From positions 4,313,570-4,377,569 of the forward strand of contig OZ025271.1 of assembly GCA_964019165.1 (NCBI GenBank): 64,000 nucleotides of DNA, given 5' to 3'. The notes beneath the pieces are model-generated. The model ran no database searches, was not told the DNA's origin, and saw only the letters and a list, made by a program, of their open reading frames with translations. Shown here in pieces: positions 12,226 to 25,003 of the stretch (position 1 is the stretch's first letter; each line of letters starts with the position of its first letter). The stretch is from Mastigias papua. Taxonomy: Eukaryota; Cnidaria; Scyphozoa; Rhizostomeae; Mastigiidae. The position numbers and the translations under genes are program-made.

Positions 12226-14899
12226 AATGTGTCCTACTTGTATGTCGGTTAGTTTCTGTTTTTACACTACATAGAGCATTAAAGAGCTTTAAAGTAAGCT
12301 AAATGTTGCAAGAGCGACAACACTATGCATGGGCTACATTTGGCTATAAGTATGTGTCTCTTTGCTCCAAAACATACTCTAAGCCTATTTCTGCACTCTA
12401 TAAAGCATTTATAATATCATATGACCATCAGATCTGTAGTCATTGCTCAATTGTCAGTGTTTGCACACATACGTATTTTAGGCCCATTACAAGCAGTGAT
12501 CACTTGTGCATATACTGTTGTATGATTGAAATTCTGTACAAGTGCGTCAGTCTCGTGCCTTAAACATCTTTAACATCTATGTTTGCACCGATGTCAGTTG
12601 TTTAGCCAATGTGTCCTACTTGTATGAAGGTTAGTTTCTGTTTTTACACTACATAGAGCATTAAAGAGCTTTAAAGTAAGCTAAATGTTGCAAGAGCGAC
12701 AACACTATGCATGGGCAACATTTGGCTATAAGTACGTGTCTCTTAGCTCCAAAACATAATCTAAGCCTATTTCTGCACTCTATAAAGCATTTATAATATC
12801 ATATCACCATCAGATCTGTAGTCATTGCTCAATTGTCAGTGTTTGCACACATACGTATTTTAGGCCCATTACAAGCAGTGATCACTTGTGCATATACTGT
12901 TGTATGATTGAAATTCTGTACAAGTGCGTCAGTCTCGTGCCTTAAACATCTTTAACATCTATGTTTGCACCGATGTCAGTAGTTTAGCCAATGTGTCCTA
13001 CTTGTATGACGGTTAGTTTCTGTTTTTACAATACATAGAGCATTAAAGAGCTTTAAAGTACGCTACATGTTGCAAAAGCGACAACACTATGCATGGGCAA
13101 CATTTGGCTATAAGTATGTGTCTCTTTGCTCCAAAACATACTCTAAGCCTATTTCTGCACTCTATAAAGCATTTATAATATCATATGACCATCAGATCTG
13201 TAGTCATTGCTCAATTGTCAGTGTTTGCACACATACGTATTTTAGGCCCATTACAAGCAGTGATCACTTGTGCATATACTGTTGTATGATTGAAATTCTG
13301 TACAAGTGCGTCAGTCTCGTGCCTTAAACATCTTTAACATCTATGTTTGCACCGATGTCAGTAGTTTAGCCAATGTGTCCTACTTGTATGTCGGTTAGTT
13401 TCTGTTTTTACACTACATAGAGCATTAAAGAGCTTTAAAGTACGCTAAATGTTGCAAAAGCGACAACACTATGCATGGGCTACATTTGGCTATAAGTACG
13501 TGTCTCTTAGCTCCAAAACATAATCTAAGCCTATTTCTGCACTCTATAAAGCATTTATAATACCATATGACCATCAGATCTGTAGTCATTGCTTAATTGT
13601 CAGTGGTTGCACACAGACGTATTTTAGGCCCATTACAAGCAGTGATCACTTGTGCATATACTGTTGTATGATTGAAATTCTGTACAAGTGCGTCAGTCTC
13701 GTGCCTTAAACATCTTTAACATCTATGTTTGCACCGATGTCAGTAGTTTAGCCAATGTGTCCTACTTGTATGACGGTTAGTTTCTGTTTTTACACTACAT
13801 AGAGCATTAAAGAGCTGTAAAGTCGTTAAATGTTGCAAAAACGACAACACTATGCATGGGCTACAGTCGGCTATAAGTACGTGTCTCTTAGCTCCAAAAC
13901 ATAATCTAAGCCTATTTCTGCACTCCATAAAGCATTTATAATATCATATGACCATCAGATCTGTAGTCATTGCTCAATTGTCAGTGTTTGCACACATACG
14001 TATTTTAGGCCCATTACAAGCAGTGATCACTTGTGCATATACTGTTGTATGATTGAAATTCTGTACAAGTGCGTCAGTCTCGTGCCTTAAACATCTTTAA
14101 CATCTATGTTTGCACGGATGTCAGTATTTTGGCCAATGTGTCCTACTTGTATGACGGTTAGTTTCTGTTTTTACACTACATAGAGCATTAAAGAGCTTTA
14201 AAGTACGCTAAATGTTGCAAAAGCGACAACACTATGCATGGGCTACATTTGGCTATAAGTATGTGTCCCTTTGCTCCAAAACATAATCTAAGCCTTTTTT
14301 CTGCACTCTATAAAGCATTTATAATATCATATGACCATCAGATCTGTAGTCATTGCTCAATTGTCAGTGTTTGCACACATACGTATTTTAGGCCCATTAC
14401 AAGCAGTGATCACTTGTGCATATACTGTTGTATGATTGAAATTCTGTACAAGTGCGTCAGTCTCGTGCCTTAAACATCTTTAACATCTATGTTTGCAACG
14501 ATGTCAGTAGTTTAGCCAATGTGTCCTACTTGTATGACGGTTAGTTTCTGTTTTTACAATACATAGAGCATTAAAGAGCTTTAAAGTACGCTAAATGTTG
14601 CAAAAGCGACATCACTATGCATGGGCTACATTTGGCTATAAGTACGTGTCTCTTAGCTCCAAAACATAATCTAAGCCTATTTCTGCACTCTATAAAGCAT
14701 TTATAATATCATATGACCATCAGATCTGTAGTCATTGCTCAATTGTCAGTGTTTGCACACATACGTATTTTAGGCCCATTACAAGCAGTGATCACTTGTG
14801 CATATACTGTTGTATGATTGAAATTCTGTACAAGTGCGTCAGTCTCGTGCCTTAAACATCTTTAACATCTATGTTTGCACCGATGTCAGTAGTTTAGCC
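12226..14899 (+). repeat. Mosaic domain built from pieces of neighbouring blocks
   Basis: Seven units. Those at 12608-13371 match the pair at 5732-6495 (gaagg, caacattt with catatcacc, then an A unit). The unit with landmark 13830 has gctgtaaagtcgtt, as unit 6 of the 7-mer, plus a private acagtcgg. The next has gtccctttgctcc with extra T and the following one gcgacatcac, like units 2 and 3 of the 7-mer. The order is scrambled relative to the 7-mer, as expected from repeated unequal exchange. Confidence 0.8.
13372..13753 (+). repeat. Fused monomer, 7-mer unit 1 head with unit 5 tail
   Basis: The first half has aataccatatg as in unit 1 of the 7-mer, while the second half has tcagtggttgcac as in unit 5, and it is followed by a unit of the unit-6 type. 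It looks like the joint of an out-of-register exchange that removed units 2-4. It also has private changes (gcttaattg, cacagacg). Confidence 0.65.
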
Positions 14900-15069
14900 A
14901 ATGTGTCCTACTTGTATGTCGGTTAGTTTCTGTTTTTACACTACATAGAGCATTAAAGAGCTTTAAAGTACGCTACATGTTGTATGATTGAAATTCTGTA
15001 CAAGTGCGTCAGTCTCGTGCCTTAAACATCTTTAACATCTATGTTTGCACGGATGTCAGTATTTTGGCC
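14900..15069 (+). repeat. Truncated 170-bp monomer with internal 212-bp deletion
   Basis: The unit runs normally to gctacatgttg and then jumps to tatgattgaaattc. In a full unit the two points are the 5-mers tgttg at offsets 79-83 and 291-295, exactly 212 bp apart, and one copy of tgttg remains at the joint (about 14978-14982). The core palindromes are lost. This is the only large length change in the window and shifts the phase of all later units by 212 bp. Confidence 0.95.
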
Positions 15070-15451
15070 AATGTGTCCTACTTGTATGACGGTTAGTTTC
15101 TGTTTTTACACTACATAGAGCATTAAAGAGCTTTAAAGTACGCTAAATGTTGCAAAAGCGACAACACTATGCATGGGCTACATTTGGCTATAAGTACGTG
15201 TCTCTTAGCTCCAAAACATAATCTAAGCCTATTTCTGCACTCTATAAAGCATTTATAATACCATATGACCATCAGATCTGTAGTCATTGCTCAATTATCA
15301 GTGTTTGCACACATACGTATTTTAGGCCCATTACAAGCAGTGATCACTTGTGCATATACTGTTGTATGATTGAAATTCTGTACAAGTGCGTCAGTCTCGT
15401 GCCTTAAACATCTTTAACATCTATGTTTGCAACGATGTCAGTAGTTTAGCC
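15070..15451 (+). repeat. Single family B monomer between blocks
   Basis: A B unit with aataccatatg, caattatcag and gcaacgatg. It links the truncated unit to the 5-mer block. Nothing else is seen in it. Confidence 0.8.
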
Positions 15452-16980
15452 AATGTGTCCTACTTGTATGTCGGTTAGTTTCTGTTTTTGCACTACATAG
15501 AGCATTAAAGAGCTTTAAAGTACGCTAAATGTTGCAAAAGCGACAACACTATGCATGGGCAACATTTGGCTATAAGTATGTGTCCCTTTGCTCCAAAACA
15601 TACTCTAAACCTATTTCTGCACTCTATAAAGCATTTATAATATCATATGACCATCAGATCTGTAGTCATTGCTCAATTGTCAGTGTTTGCACACATACGT
15701 ATGTTAGGCCCATTACAAGCAGTGATCACTTGTGCATATACTGTTGTATGATTGAAATTCTGTACAAGTGCGTCAGTCTCGTGCCTTCAACCTCTTTAAC
15801 ATCTATGTTTGCAACGATGTCAGTAGTTTAGCCAATGTGTCCTACTTGTATGACGGTTAGTTTCTGTTTTTACACTACATAGAGCATTAAAGAGCTTTAA
15901 AGTACGCTAAATGTTGCAAGAGCGACAACACTATGCATGGGCTACATTTGGCTATAAGTAAGTGTCTCTTAGCTCCAAAACATAATCTAAGCCTTTTTTC
16001 TGCACTCTATAAAGCATTTATAATATCATATGACCATCAGATCTGTAGTCATTGCTCAATTGTCAGTGTTTGCACACATACGTATTTTAGGCCCATTACA
16101 AGCAGTGATCACTTGTGCATATATTGTTTTATGATTGAAATTCTGTACAAGTGCGTCAGTCTCGTGCCTTAAACATCTTTAACATCTATGTTTGCACCGA
16201 TGTCAGTAGTTTAGCCAATGTGTCCTACTTGTATGACGGTTAGTTTCTGTTTTTACAATACATAGAGCATTAAAGAGCTTTAAAGTACGCTAAATGTTGC
16301 AAAAGCGACATCACTATGCATGGGCTACATTTGGCTATAAGTACGTGTCTCTTAGCTCCAAAACATAATCTAAGCCTATTTCTGCACTTTATAAAGCATT
16401 TATAATATCATATGACCATCAGATCTGTAGTCATTGCTTAATTGTCAGTGTTTGCACACATACGTATTTTAGGCCCATTACAAGCAGTGATCACTTGTGC
16501 ATATACTGTTGTATGATTGAAATTCTGTACAAGTGCGTCAGTCTCGTGCCTTAAACATCTTTAACATCTATGTTTGCACGGATGTCAGTAGTTTAGCCAA
16601 TGTGTCCTACTTGTATGTCGGTTAGTTTCTGTTTTTACACTACATAGAGCATTAAAGAGCTTTAAAGTAAGCTAAATGTTGCAAGAGCGACAACACTATG
16701 CATGGGCTACATTTGGCTATAAGTATGTGTCTCTTTGCTCCAAAACATACTCTAAGCCTATTTCTGCACTCTATAAAGCATTTATAATATCATATGACCA
16801 TCAGATCTGTAGTCATTGCTCAATTGTCAGTGTTTGCACACATACGTATTTTAGGCCCATTACAAGCAGTGATCACTTGTGCATATACTGTTGTATGATT
16901 GAAATTCTGTACAAGTGCGTCAGTCTCGTGCCTTAAACATCTTTAACATCTATGTTTGCACCGATGTCAGTAGTTTAGCC
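15452..16980 (+). repeat. Higher-order block of 5-mer type, copy 1, reduced to 4 monomers
   Basis: Units in order: (1) gtccctttgctcc with catactctaaacc, gtatgttagg and ccttcaacctc; (2) taagtaagtgtc with extra T and tatattgttttatg; (3) a fused unit; (4) family A with gcaagagcg. Units 1 and 2 recur 1529 bp later. The extended frame of 100 residues at 15529 exists only because ccttcaac replaces the usual stop in ccttaaac. Confidence 0.85.
16217..16598 (+). repeat. Fused monomer where one unit was lost
   Basis: Its 5' part carries gcgacatcac like the unit at 17746-18127, and its 3' part carries gcactttataaag, gcttaattg and gcacgg like the unit at 18128-18509. In copy 2 these two are separate neighbours, so here one monomer length was removed. 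The switch lies between about 16313 and 16387, before the tttataaag mark, and since the private aaaccataatc of the 3' donor is absent, probably after about 16362. Confidence 0.75.
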
Positions 16981-18891
16981 AATGTGTCCTACTTGTATGT
17001 CGGTTAGTTTCTGTTTTTGCACTACATAGAGCATTAAAGAGCTTTAAAGTACGCTAAATGTTGCAAAAGCGACAACACTATGCATGGGCAACATTTGGCT
17101 ATAAGTATGTGTCCCTTTGCTCCAAAACATACTCTAAACCTATTTCTGCACTCTATAAAGCATTTATAATATCATATGACCATCAGATCTGTAGTCATTG
17201 CTCAATTGTCAGTGTTTGCACACATACGTATGTTAGGCCCATTACAAGCAGTGATCACTTGTGCATATACTGTTGTATGATTGAAATTCTGTACAAGTGC
17301 GTCAGTCTCGTGCCTTCAACCTCTTTAACATCTATGTTTGCAACGATGTCAGTAGTTTAGCCAATGTGTCCTACTTGTATGACGGTTAGTTTCTGTTTTT
17401 ACACTACATAGAGCATTAAAGAGCTTTAAAGTACGCTAAATGTTGCAAGAGCGACAACACTATGCATGGGCTACATTTGGCTATAAGTAAGTGTCTCTTA
17501 GCTCCAAAACATAATCTAAGCCTTTTTTCTGCACTCTATAAAGCATTTATAATATCATATGACCATCAGATCTGTAGTCATTGCTCAATTGTCAGTGTTT
17601 GCACACATACGTATTTTAGGCCCATTACAAGCAGTGATCACTTGTGCATATATTGTTTTATGATTGAAATTCTGTACAAGTGCGTCAGTCTCGTGCCTTA
17701 AACATCTTTAACATCTATGTTTGCACCGATGTCAGTAGTTTAGCCAATGTGTCCTACTTGTATGACGGTTAGTTTCTGTTTTTACAATACATAGAGCATT
17801 AAAGAGCTTTAAAGTACGCTAAATGTTGCAAAAGCGACATCACTATGCATGGGCTACATTTGGCTATAAGTACGTGTCTCTTAGCTCCAAAACATAATCT
17901 AAGCCTATTTCTGCACTCTATAAAGCATTTATAATATCATATGACCATCAGATCTGTAGTCATTGCTCAATTGTCAGTGTTTGCACACATACGTATTTTA
18001 GGCCCATTACAAGCAGTGATCACTTGTGCATATACTGTTGTATGATTGAAATTCTGTACAAGTGCGTCAGTCTCGTGCCTTAAACATCTTTAACATCTAT
18101 GTTTGCACCGATGTCAGTAGTTTAGCCAATGTGTCCTACTTGTATGTCGGTTAGTTTCTGGGTTTACACTACATAGAGCATTAAAGAGCTTTAAAGTAAG
18201 CTAAATGTTGCAAGAGCGACAACACTATGCATGGGCTACATTTGGCTATAAGTACGTGTCTCTTAGCTCCAAACCATAATCTAAGCCTATTTCTGCACTT
18301 TATAAAGCATTTATAATATCATATGACCATCAGATCTGTAGTCATTGCTTAATTGTCAGTGTTTGCACACATACGTATTTTAGGCCCATTACAAGCAGTG
18401 ATCACTTGTGCATATACTGTTGTATGATTGAAATTCTGTACAAGTGCGTCAGTCTCGTGCCTTAAACATCTTTAACATCTATGTTTGCACGGATGTCAGT
18501 AGTTTAGCCAATGTGTCCTACTTGTATGTCGGTTAGTTTCTGTTTTTACACTACATAGAGCATTAAAGAGCTTTAAAGTAAGCTAAATGTTGCAAGAGCG
18601 ACAACACTATGCATGGGCTACATTTGGCTATAAGTATGTGTCTCTTTGCTCCAAAACATACTCTAAGCCTATTTCTGCACTCTATAAAGCATTTATAATA
18701 TCATATGACCATCAGATCTGTAGTCATTGCTCAATTGTCAGTGTTTGCACACATACGTATTTTAGGCCCATTACAAGCAGTGATCACTTGTGCATATACT
18801 GTTGTATGATTGAAATTCTGTACAAGTGCGTCAGTCTCGTGCCTTAAACATCTTTAACATCTATGTTTGCACCGATGTCAGTTGTTTAGCC
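16981..18891 (+). repeat. Higher-order block of 5-mer type, copy 2, full 5 monomers
   Basis: Units 1 and 2 repeat the private marks of copy 1 (ccttcaacctc at about 17315, taagtaagtgtc at about 17486, tatattgttttatg at about 17648). Unit 3 has gcgacatcac; unit 4 has gggtttacac, gcaagagcg, aaaccataatc and gcactttataaag; unit 5 is the A unit with gcaagagcg. Unit 5 also starts the following 4-mer. Confidence 0.8.
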
Positions 18892-20037
18892 AATGTGTCC
18901 TACTTGTATGAAGGTTAGTTTCTGTTTTTACACTACATAGAGCATTAAAGAGCTTTAAAGTAAGCTAAATGTTGCAAGAGCGACAACACTATGCATGGGC
19001 TACATTTGGCTATAAGTACGTGTCTCTTAGCTCCAAAACATAATCTAAGCCTATTTCTGCACTCTATAAAGCATTTATAATATCATATCACCATCAGATC
19101 TGTAGTCATTGCTTAATTGTCAGTGTTTGCACACATACGTATTGTAGGCCCATTACAAGCAGTGATCACTTGTGCATATACTGTTGTATGATTGAAATTC
19201 TGTACAATTGCGTCAGTCTCGTGCCTTAAACATCTTTAACATCTATGTTTGCACCGATGTCAGTAGTTTAGCCAATGTGTCCTACTTGTATGACGGTTAG
19301 TTTCTGTTTTTACACTACATAGAGCATTAAGGAGCTTTAAAGTACGCTAAATGTTGCACAATGGACAACACTATGCATGGGCAACATTTGGCTATAAGTA
19401 TGTGTCTCTTTGCTCCAAAACATACTCTAAGCCTATTTCTGCACTCTATAAAGCATTTATAATATCATATGACCATCAGATCTGTAGTCATTGCTCAATT
19501 GTCAGTGTTTGCACACATACGTATTTTAGGCCCATTACAAGCAGTGATCACTTGTGCATATACTGTTGTATGATTGAAATTCTGTACAAGTGCGTCAGTC
19601 TCGTGCCTTAAACATCTTTAACATCTATGTTTGCACCGATGTCAGTAGTTTAGCCAATGTGTCCTACTTGTATGACGGTTAGTTTCTGTTTTTACAATAC
19701 ATAGAGCATTAAAGAGCTTTAAAGTACGCTACATGTTGCAAAAGCGACAACACTATGCATGGGCAACATTTGGCTATAAGTATGTGTCTCTTTGCTCCAA
19801 AACATACTCTAAGCCTATTTCTGCACTCTATAAAGCATTTATAATATCATATGACCATCAGATCTGTAGTCATTGCTCAATTGTCAGTGTTTGCACACAT
19901 ACGTATTTTAGGCCCATTACAAGCAGTGATCACTTGTGCATATACTGTTGTATGATTGAAATTCTGTACAAGTGCGTCAGTCTCGTGCCTTAAACATCTT
20001 TAACATCTATGTTTGCACGGATGTCAGTAGTTTAGCC
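18510..20037 (+). repeat. 4-monomer block, copy 1
   Basis: Order: A with gcaagagcg; B with gaagg, catatcacc, gcttaattg and gtattgtagg; A with private gcacaatggac; A. The gtattgtagg mark recurs 1528 bp later at about 20669. Confidence 0.8.
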
Positions 20038-21183
20038 AATGTGTCCTACTTGTATGTCGGTTAGTTTCTGTTTTTACACTACATAGAGCATTAAAGAGCT
20101 TTAAAGTAAGCTAAATGTTGCAAGAGCGACAACACTATGCATGGGCTACATTTGGCTATAAGTATGTGTCTCTTTGCTCCAAAACATACTCTAAGCCTAT
20201 TTCTGCACTCTATAAAGCATTTATAATATCATATGACCATCAGATCTGTAGTCATTGCTCAATTGTCAGTGTTTGCACACATACGTATTTTAGGCCCATT
20301 ACAAGCAGTGATCACTTGTGCATATACTGTTGTATGATTGAAATTCTGTACAAGTGCGTCAGTCTCGTGCCTTAAACATCTTTAACATCTATGTTTGCAC
20401 CGATGTCAGTTGTTTAGCCAATGTGTCCTACTTGTATGAAGGTTATTTTCTGTTTTTACACTACATAGAGCATTAAAGAGCTTTAAAGTAAGCTAAATGT
20501 TGCAAGAGCGACAACACTATGCATGGGCTACATTTGGCTATAAGTACGTGTCTCTTAGCTCCAAAACATAATCTAAGCCTATTTCTGCACTCTATAAAGC
20601 ATTTATAATATCATATCACCATCAGATCTGTAGTCATTGCTTAATTGTCAGTGTTTGCACACATACGTATTGTAGGCCCATTACAAGCAGTGATCATTTG
20701 TGCATATACTGTTGTATGATTGAAATTCTGTACAAGTGCGTCAGTCTCGTGCCTTAAACATCTTTAACATCTATGTTTGCACCGATGTCAGTAGTTTAGC
20801 CAATGTGTCCTACTTGTATGACGGTTAGTTTCTGTTTTTACAATACATAGAGCATTAAAGAGCTTTAAAGTACGCTACATGTTGCAAAAGCGACAACACT
20901 ATGCATGGGCAACATTTGGCTATAAGTATGTGTCTCTTTGCTCCAAAACATACTCTAAGCCTATTTCTGCACTCTATAAAGCATTTATAATATCATATGA
21001 CCATCAGATCTGTAGTCATTGCTCAATTGTCAGTGTTTGCACACATACGTATTTTAGGCCCATTACAAGCAGTGATCACTTGTGCATATACTGTTGTATG
21101 ATTGAAATTCTGTACAAGTGCGTCAGTCTCGTGCCTTAAACATCGTTAACATCTATGTTTGCACCGATGTCAGTAGTTTAGCC
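20038..21183 (+). repeat. 4-monomer block, copy 2 (three units)
   Basis: Repeats the first three units of 18510-20037: A with gcaagagcg, then the B unit with catatcacc and gtattgtagg, then A. It lacks the private gcacaatggac of copy 1, which is therefore a later change or was converted away. The fourth unit is replaced by a diverged B unit. Confidence 0.75.
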
Positions 21184-21947
21184 AATGTGTCCTACTTGTA
21201 TGACGGTTAGTTTCTGTTTTTACACTACATAGAGCATTAAAGAGCTTTAAAGTACGCTAAATGTTGCAAAAGCGACAACACTATGCATGGGCTACATTTG
21301 GCTATAAGAACGTGTCTCTTAGCTCCAAAACATAATCTAAGCCTATATCTGCTTTCTATAAAGTATTTATAATATCATATGACCATCAGATCTGTAGTCA
21401 TTGCTCAATTGTCAGTGTTTGCACACATACGTATTTTAGGCCCATTACAAGCAGTGATCACTTGTGCATATACTGTTGTATGATTGAAATTCTGTACAAG
21501 TGCGTCAGTCTCGTGCCTTAAACATCTTTAACATCTATGTTTGCACCGATGTCAGTAGTTTAGTCAATGTGTCCTACTTGTATGACGGTTAGTTTCTGTT
21601 TTTACACTACATAGAGCATTAAAGAGCTTTAAAGTACGCTAAATGTTGCAAGAGCGACAACACTATGCATGGGCTACATTTGGCTATAAGTACGTGTCTC
21701 TTAGCTCCAAAACATAATCTAAGCCTATTTCAGCACTCTAAAAAGCATTTATAATATCATATGACCATCAGATCTGTAGTCATTGCTCAATTGTCAGTGT
21801 TTGCACACATACGTATTTTAGGCCCATTACAAGCAGTGATCACTTGTGCATATACTGTTGTATGATTGAAATTCTGTACAAGTGCGTCAGTCTCGTGCCT
21901 TCAACCTCTTTAACATCTATGTTTGCATCGATGTCAGTGGTTTAGCC
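21184..21947 (+). repeat. Two diverged family B monomers
   Basis: The first has taagaacgtg, ctatatctgc and tttctataaagtatt, the second tcagcactctaaaaagc and ccttcaacc. The mark tcagcactctaaaaagc is otherwise seen only in the far right part (52.3, 59.5-60.7, 62.2 kb) and in the inverted block, so a related unit has spread across more than 30 kb. Confidence 0.75.
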
Positions 21948-23093
21948 AATGTGTCCTACTTGTATGTCGGTTAGTTTCCGTTTTCACACTACATAGAGCA
22001 TTAAAGAGCTTTAAAGTACGCTAAATGTTGCAAAAGCGACAACAAGATGCATGGGCAACATTTGGCTATAAGTATGTGTCTCTTTGCTCCAAAACATACT
22101 CTAAGCCTATTTCTGCACTCTATAAAGCATTTATAATATCATATGACCATCAGATCTGTAGTCATTGCTCAATTGTCAGTGTTTGCACACATACGTATTT
22201 TAGGCCCATTACAAGCAGTGATCACTTGTGCATATACTGTTGTATGATTGAAATTCTGTACGAGTGCGTCAGTCTCGTGCCTTAAACATCTTTAACATCT
22301 ATGTTTGCACCGATGTCAGTAGTTTAGCCAATGTGTCCTACTTGTATGACGGTTAGTTTCTGTTTTTACACTACATAGAGCATTAAAGAGCTTTAAAGTA
22401 AGCTAAATGTTGCAAGAGCGACAACACTATGCATGGGCTACATTTGGCTATAAGTACGTGTCTCTTAGCTCCAAAACATAATCTAAGCCTATTTCTGCAC
22501 TCTATAAAGCATTTATAATATCATATCACCATCAGATCTGTAGTCATTGCTTAATTGTCAGTGTTTGCACACATACGTATTTTAGGCCCATTACAAGCAG
22601 TGATCACTTGTGCATATACTGTTGTATGATTGAAATTCTGTACAAGTGCGTCAGTCTCGTGCCTTAAACAACTTAAACATCTATGTTTGCATCGATGTCA
22701 GTAGTTTAGCCAATGTGTCCTACTTGTATGACGGTTAGTTTCCGTTTTTACACTACATAGAGCATTAAAGAGCTTTAAAGTACGCTAAATGTTGCAAAAG
22801 CGACAACACTATGCATGGGCTACATTTGGCTATAAGTACGTGTCTCTTAGCTCCAAAACATAATCTAATCCTATTTCTGCACTCCATAAAGCATTTATAA
22901 TATCATATGACCATCAGATCTGTAGTCATTGCTCAATTGTCAGTGTTTGCACACATACGTATTTTAGGCCCATTACAAGCAGTGATCACTTGTGCATATA
23001 CTGTTGTATGATTGAAATTCTGTGCAAGTGCGTCAGTCTCGTGCCTTAAACATCTTTAACATCTATGTTTGCATCGATGTCAGTAGTTTAGCC
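21948..23093 (+). repeat. 3-monomer block (A, B, B)
   Basis: Order: family A with gtacgagtg; B with catatcacc and aaacaacttaaac; B with taatcctat, actccataaag and ctgtgcaag. The same three types recur at 23094-25003 with the middle type in three copies. Confidence 0.85.
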
Positions 23094-25003
23094 AATGTGT
23101 CCTACTTGTATGTCGGTTAGTTTCCGTTTTTACACTACATAGAGCATTAAAGAGCTTTAAAGTACGCTAAATGTTGCAAAAGCGACAACACTATGCATGG
23201 GCAACATTTGGCTATAAGTATGTGTCTCTTTGCTCCAAAACATACTCTAAGCCTATTTCTGCACTCTATAAAGCATTTATAATATCATATGACCATCAGA
23301 TCTGTAGTCATTGCTCAATTGTCAGTGTTTGCACACATACGTATTTTAGGCCCATTACAAGCAGTGATCACTTGTGCATATACTGTTGTATGATTGAAAT
23401 TCTGTACGAGTGCGTCAGTCTCGTGCCTTAAACATCTTTAACATCTATGTTTGCACCGATGTCAGTAGTTTAGCCAATGTGTCCTACTTGTATGACGGTT
23501 AGTTTCTGTTTTTACACTACATAGAGCATTAAAGAGCTTTAAAGTAAGCTAAATGTTGCAAGAGCGACAACACTATGCATGGGCTACATTTGGCTATAAG
23601 TACGTGTCTCTTAGCTCCAAAACATAATCTAAGCCTATTTCTGCACTCTATAAAGCATTTATAATATCATATCACCATCAGATCTGTAGTCATTGCTTAA
23701 TTGTCAGTGTTTGCACACATACGTATTTTAGGCCCATTACAAGCAGTGATCACTTGTGCATATACTGTTGTATGATTGAAATTCTGTACAAGTGCGTCAG
23801 TCTCGTGCCTTAAACAACTTAAACATCTATGTTTGCATCGATGTCAGTAGTTTAGCCAATGTGTCCTACTTGTATGACGGTTAGTTTCTGTTTTTACACT
23901 ACATAGAGCATTAAAGAGCTTTAAAGTAAGCTAAATGTTGCAAGAGCGACAACACTATGCATGGGCTACATTTGGCTATAAGTACGTGTCTCTTAGCTCC
24001 AAAACATAATCTAAGCCTATTTCTGCACTCTATAAAGCATTTATAATATCATATCACCATCAGATCTGTAGTCATTGCTTAATTGTCAGTGTTTGCACAC
24101 ATACGTATTTTAGGCCCATTACAAGCAGTGATCACTTGTGCATATACTGTTGTATGATTGAAATTCTGTACGAGTGCGTCAGTCTCGTGCCTTAAACAAC
24201 TTAAACATCTATGTTTGCATCGATGTCAGTAGTTTAGCCAATGTGTCCTACTTGTATGACGGTTAGTTTCTGTTTTTACACTACATAGAGCATTAAAGAG
24301 CTTTAAAGTAAGCTAAATGTTGCAAGAGCGACAACACTATGCATGGGCTACATTTGGCTATAAGTACGTGTCTCTTAGCTCCAAAACATAATCTAAGCCT
24401 ATTTCTGCACTCTATAAAGCATTTATAATATCATATGACCATCAGATCTGTAGTCATTGCTTAATTGTCAGTGTTTGCACACATACGTATTTTAGGCCCA
24501 TTACAAGCAGTGATCACTTGTGCATATACTGTTGTATGATTGAAATTCTGTACAAGTGCGTCAGTCTCGTGCCTTAAACAACTTAAACATCTATGTTTGC
24601 ATCGATGTCAGTAGTTTAGCCAATGTGTCCTACTTGTATGACGGTTAGTTTCCGTTTTTACACTACATAGAGCATTAAAGAGCTTTAAAGTACGCTAAAT
24701 GTTGCAAAAGCGACAACACTATGCATGGGCTACATTTGGCTATAAGTACGTGTCTCTTAGCTCCAAAACATAATCTAATCCTATTTCTGCACTCCATAAA
24801 GCATTTATAATATCATATGACCATCAGATCTGTAGTCATTGCTCAATTGTCAGTGTTTGCACACATACGTATTTTAGGCCCATTACAAGCAGTGATCACT
24901 TGTGCATATACTGTTGTATGATTGAAATTCTGTGCAAGTGCGTCAGTCTCGTGCCTTAAACATCTTTAACATCTATGTTTGCATCGATGTCAGTAGTTTA
25001 GCC
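23094..25003 (+). repeat. 3-mer expanded to 5-mer by tripling the middle unit
   Basis: The A unit with gtacgagtg and the unit with actccataaag are spaced by three units of the aaacaacttaaac type (marks at about 23811, 24193 and 24575) instead of one. The central one also carries gtacgagtg, a mark of the A unit, which suggests local conversion. Confidence 0.85.

Noticed and set aside
13740..13928. 62-residue minus-strand frame
   Set aside because: It occurs once, from private variants of one monomer (gctgtaaagtcgtt, acagtcgg), and has no support.
15529..15831. 100-residue frames at 15529 and 17058 as a longer protein
   Set aside because: They are longer only because ccttcaac replaces ccttaaac and removes a stop. 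The change is a block-specific satellite variant.
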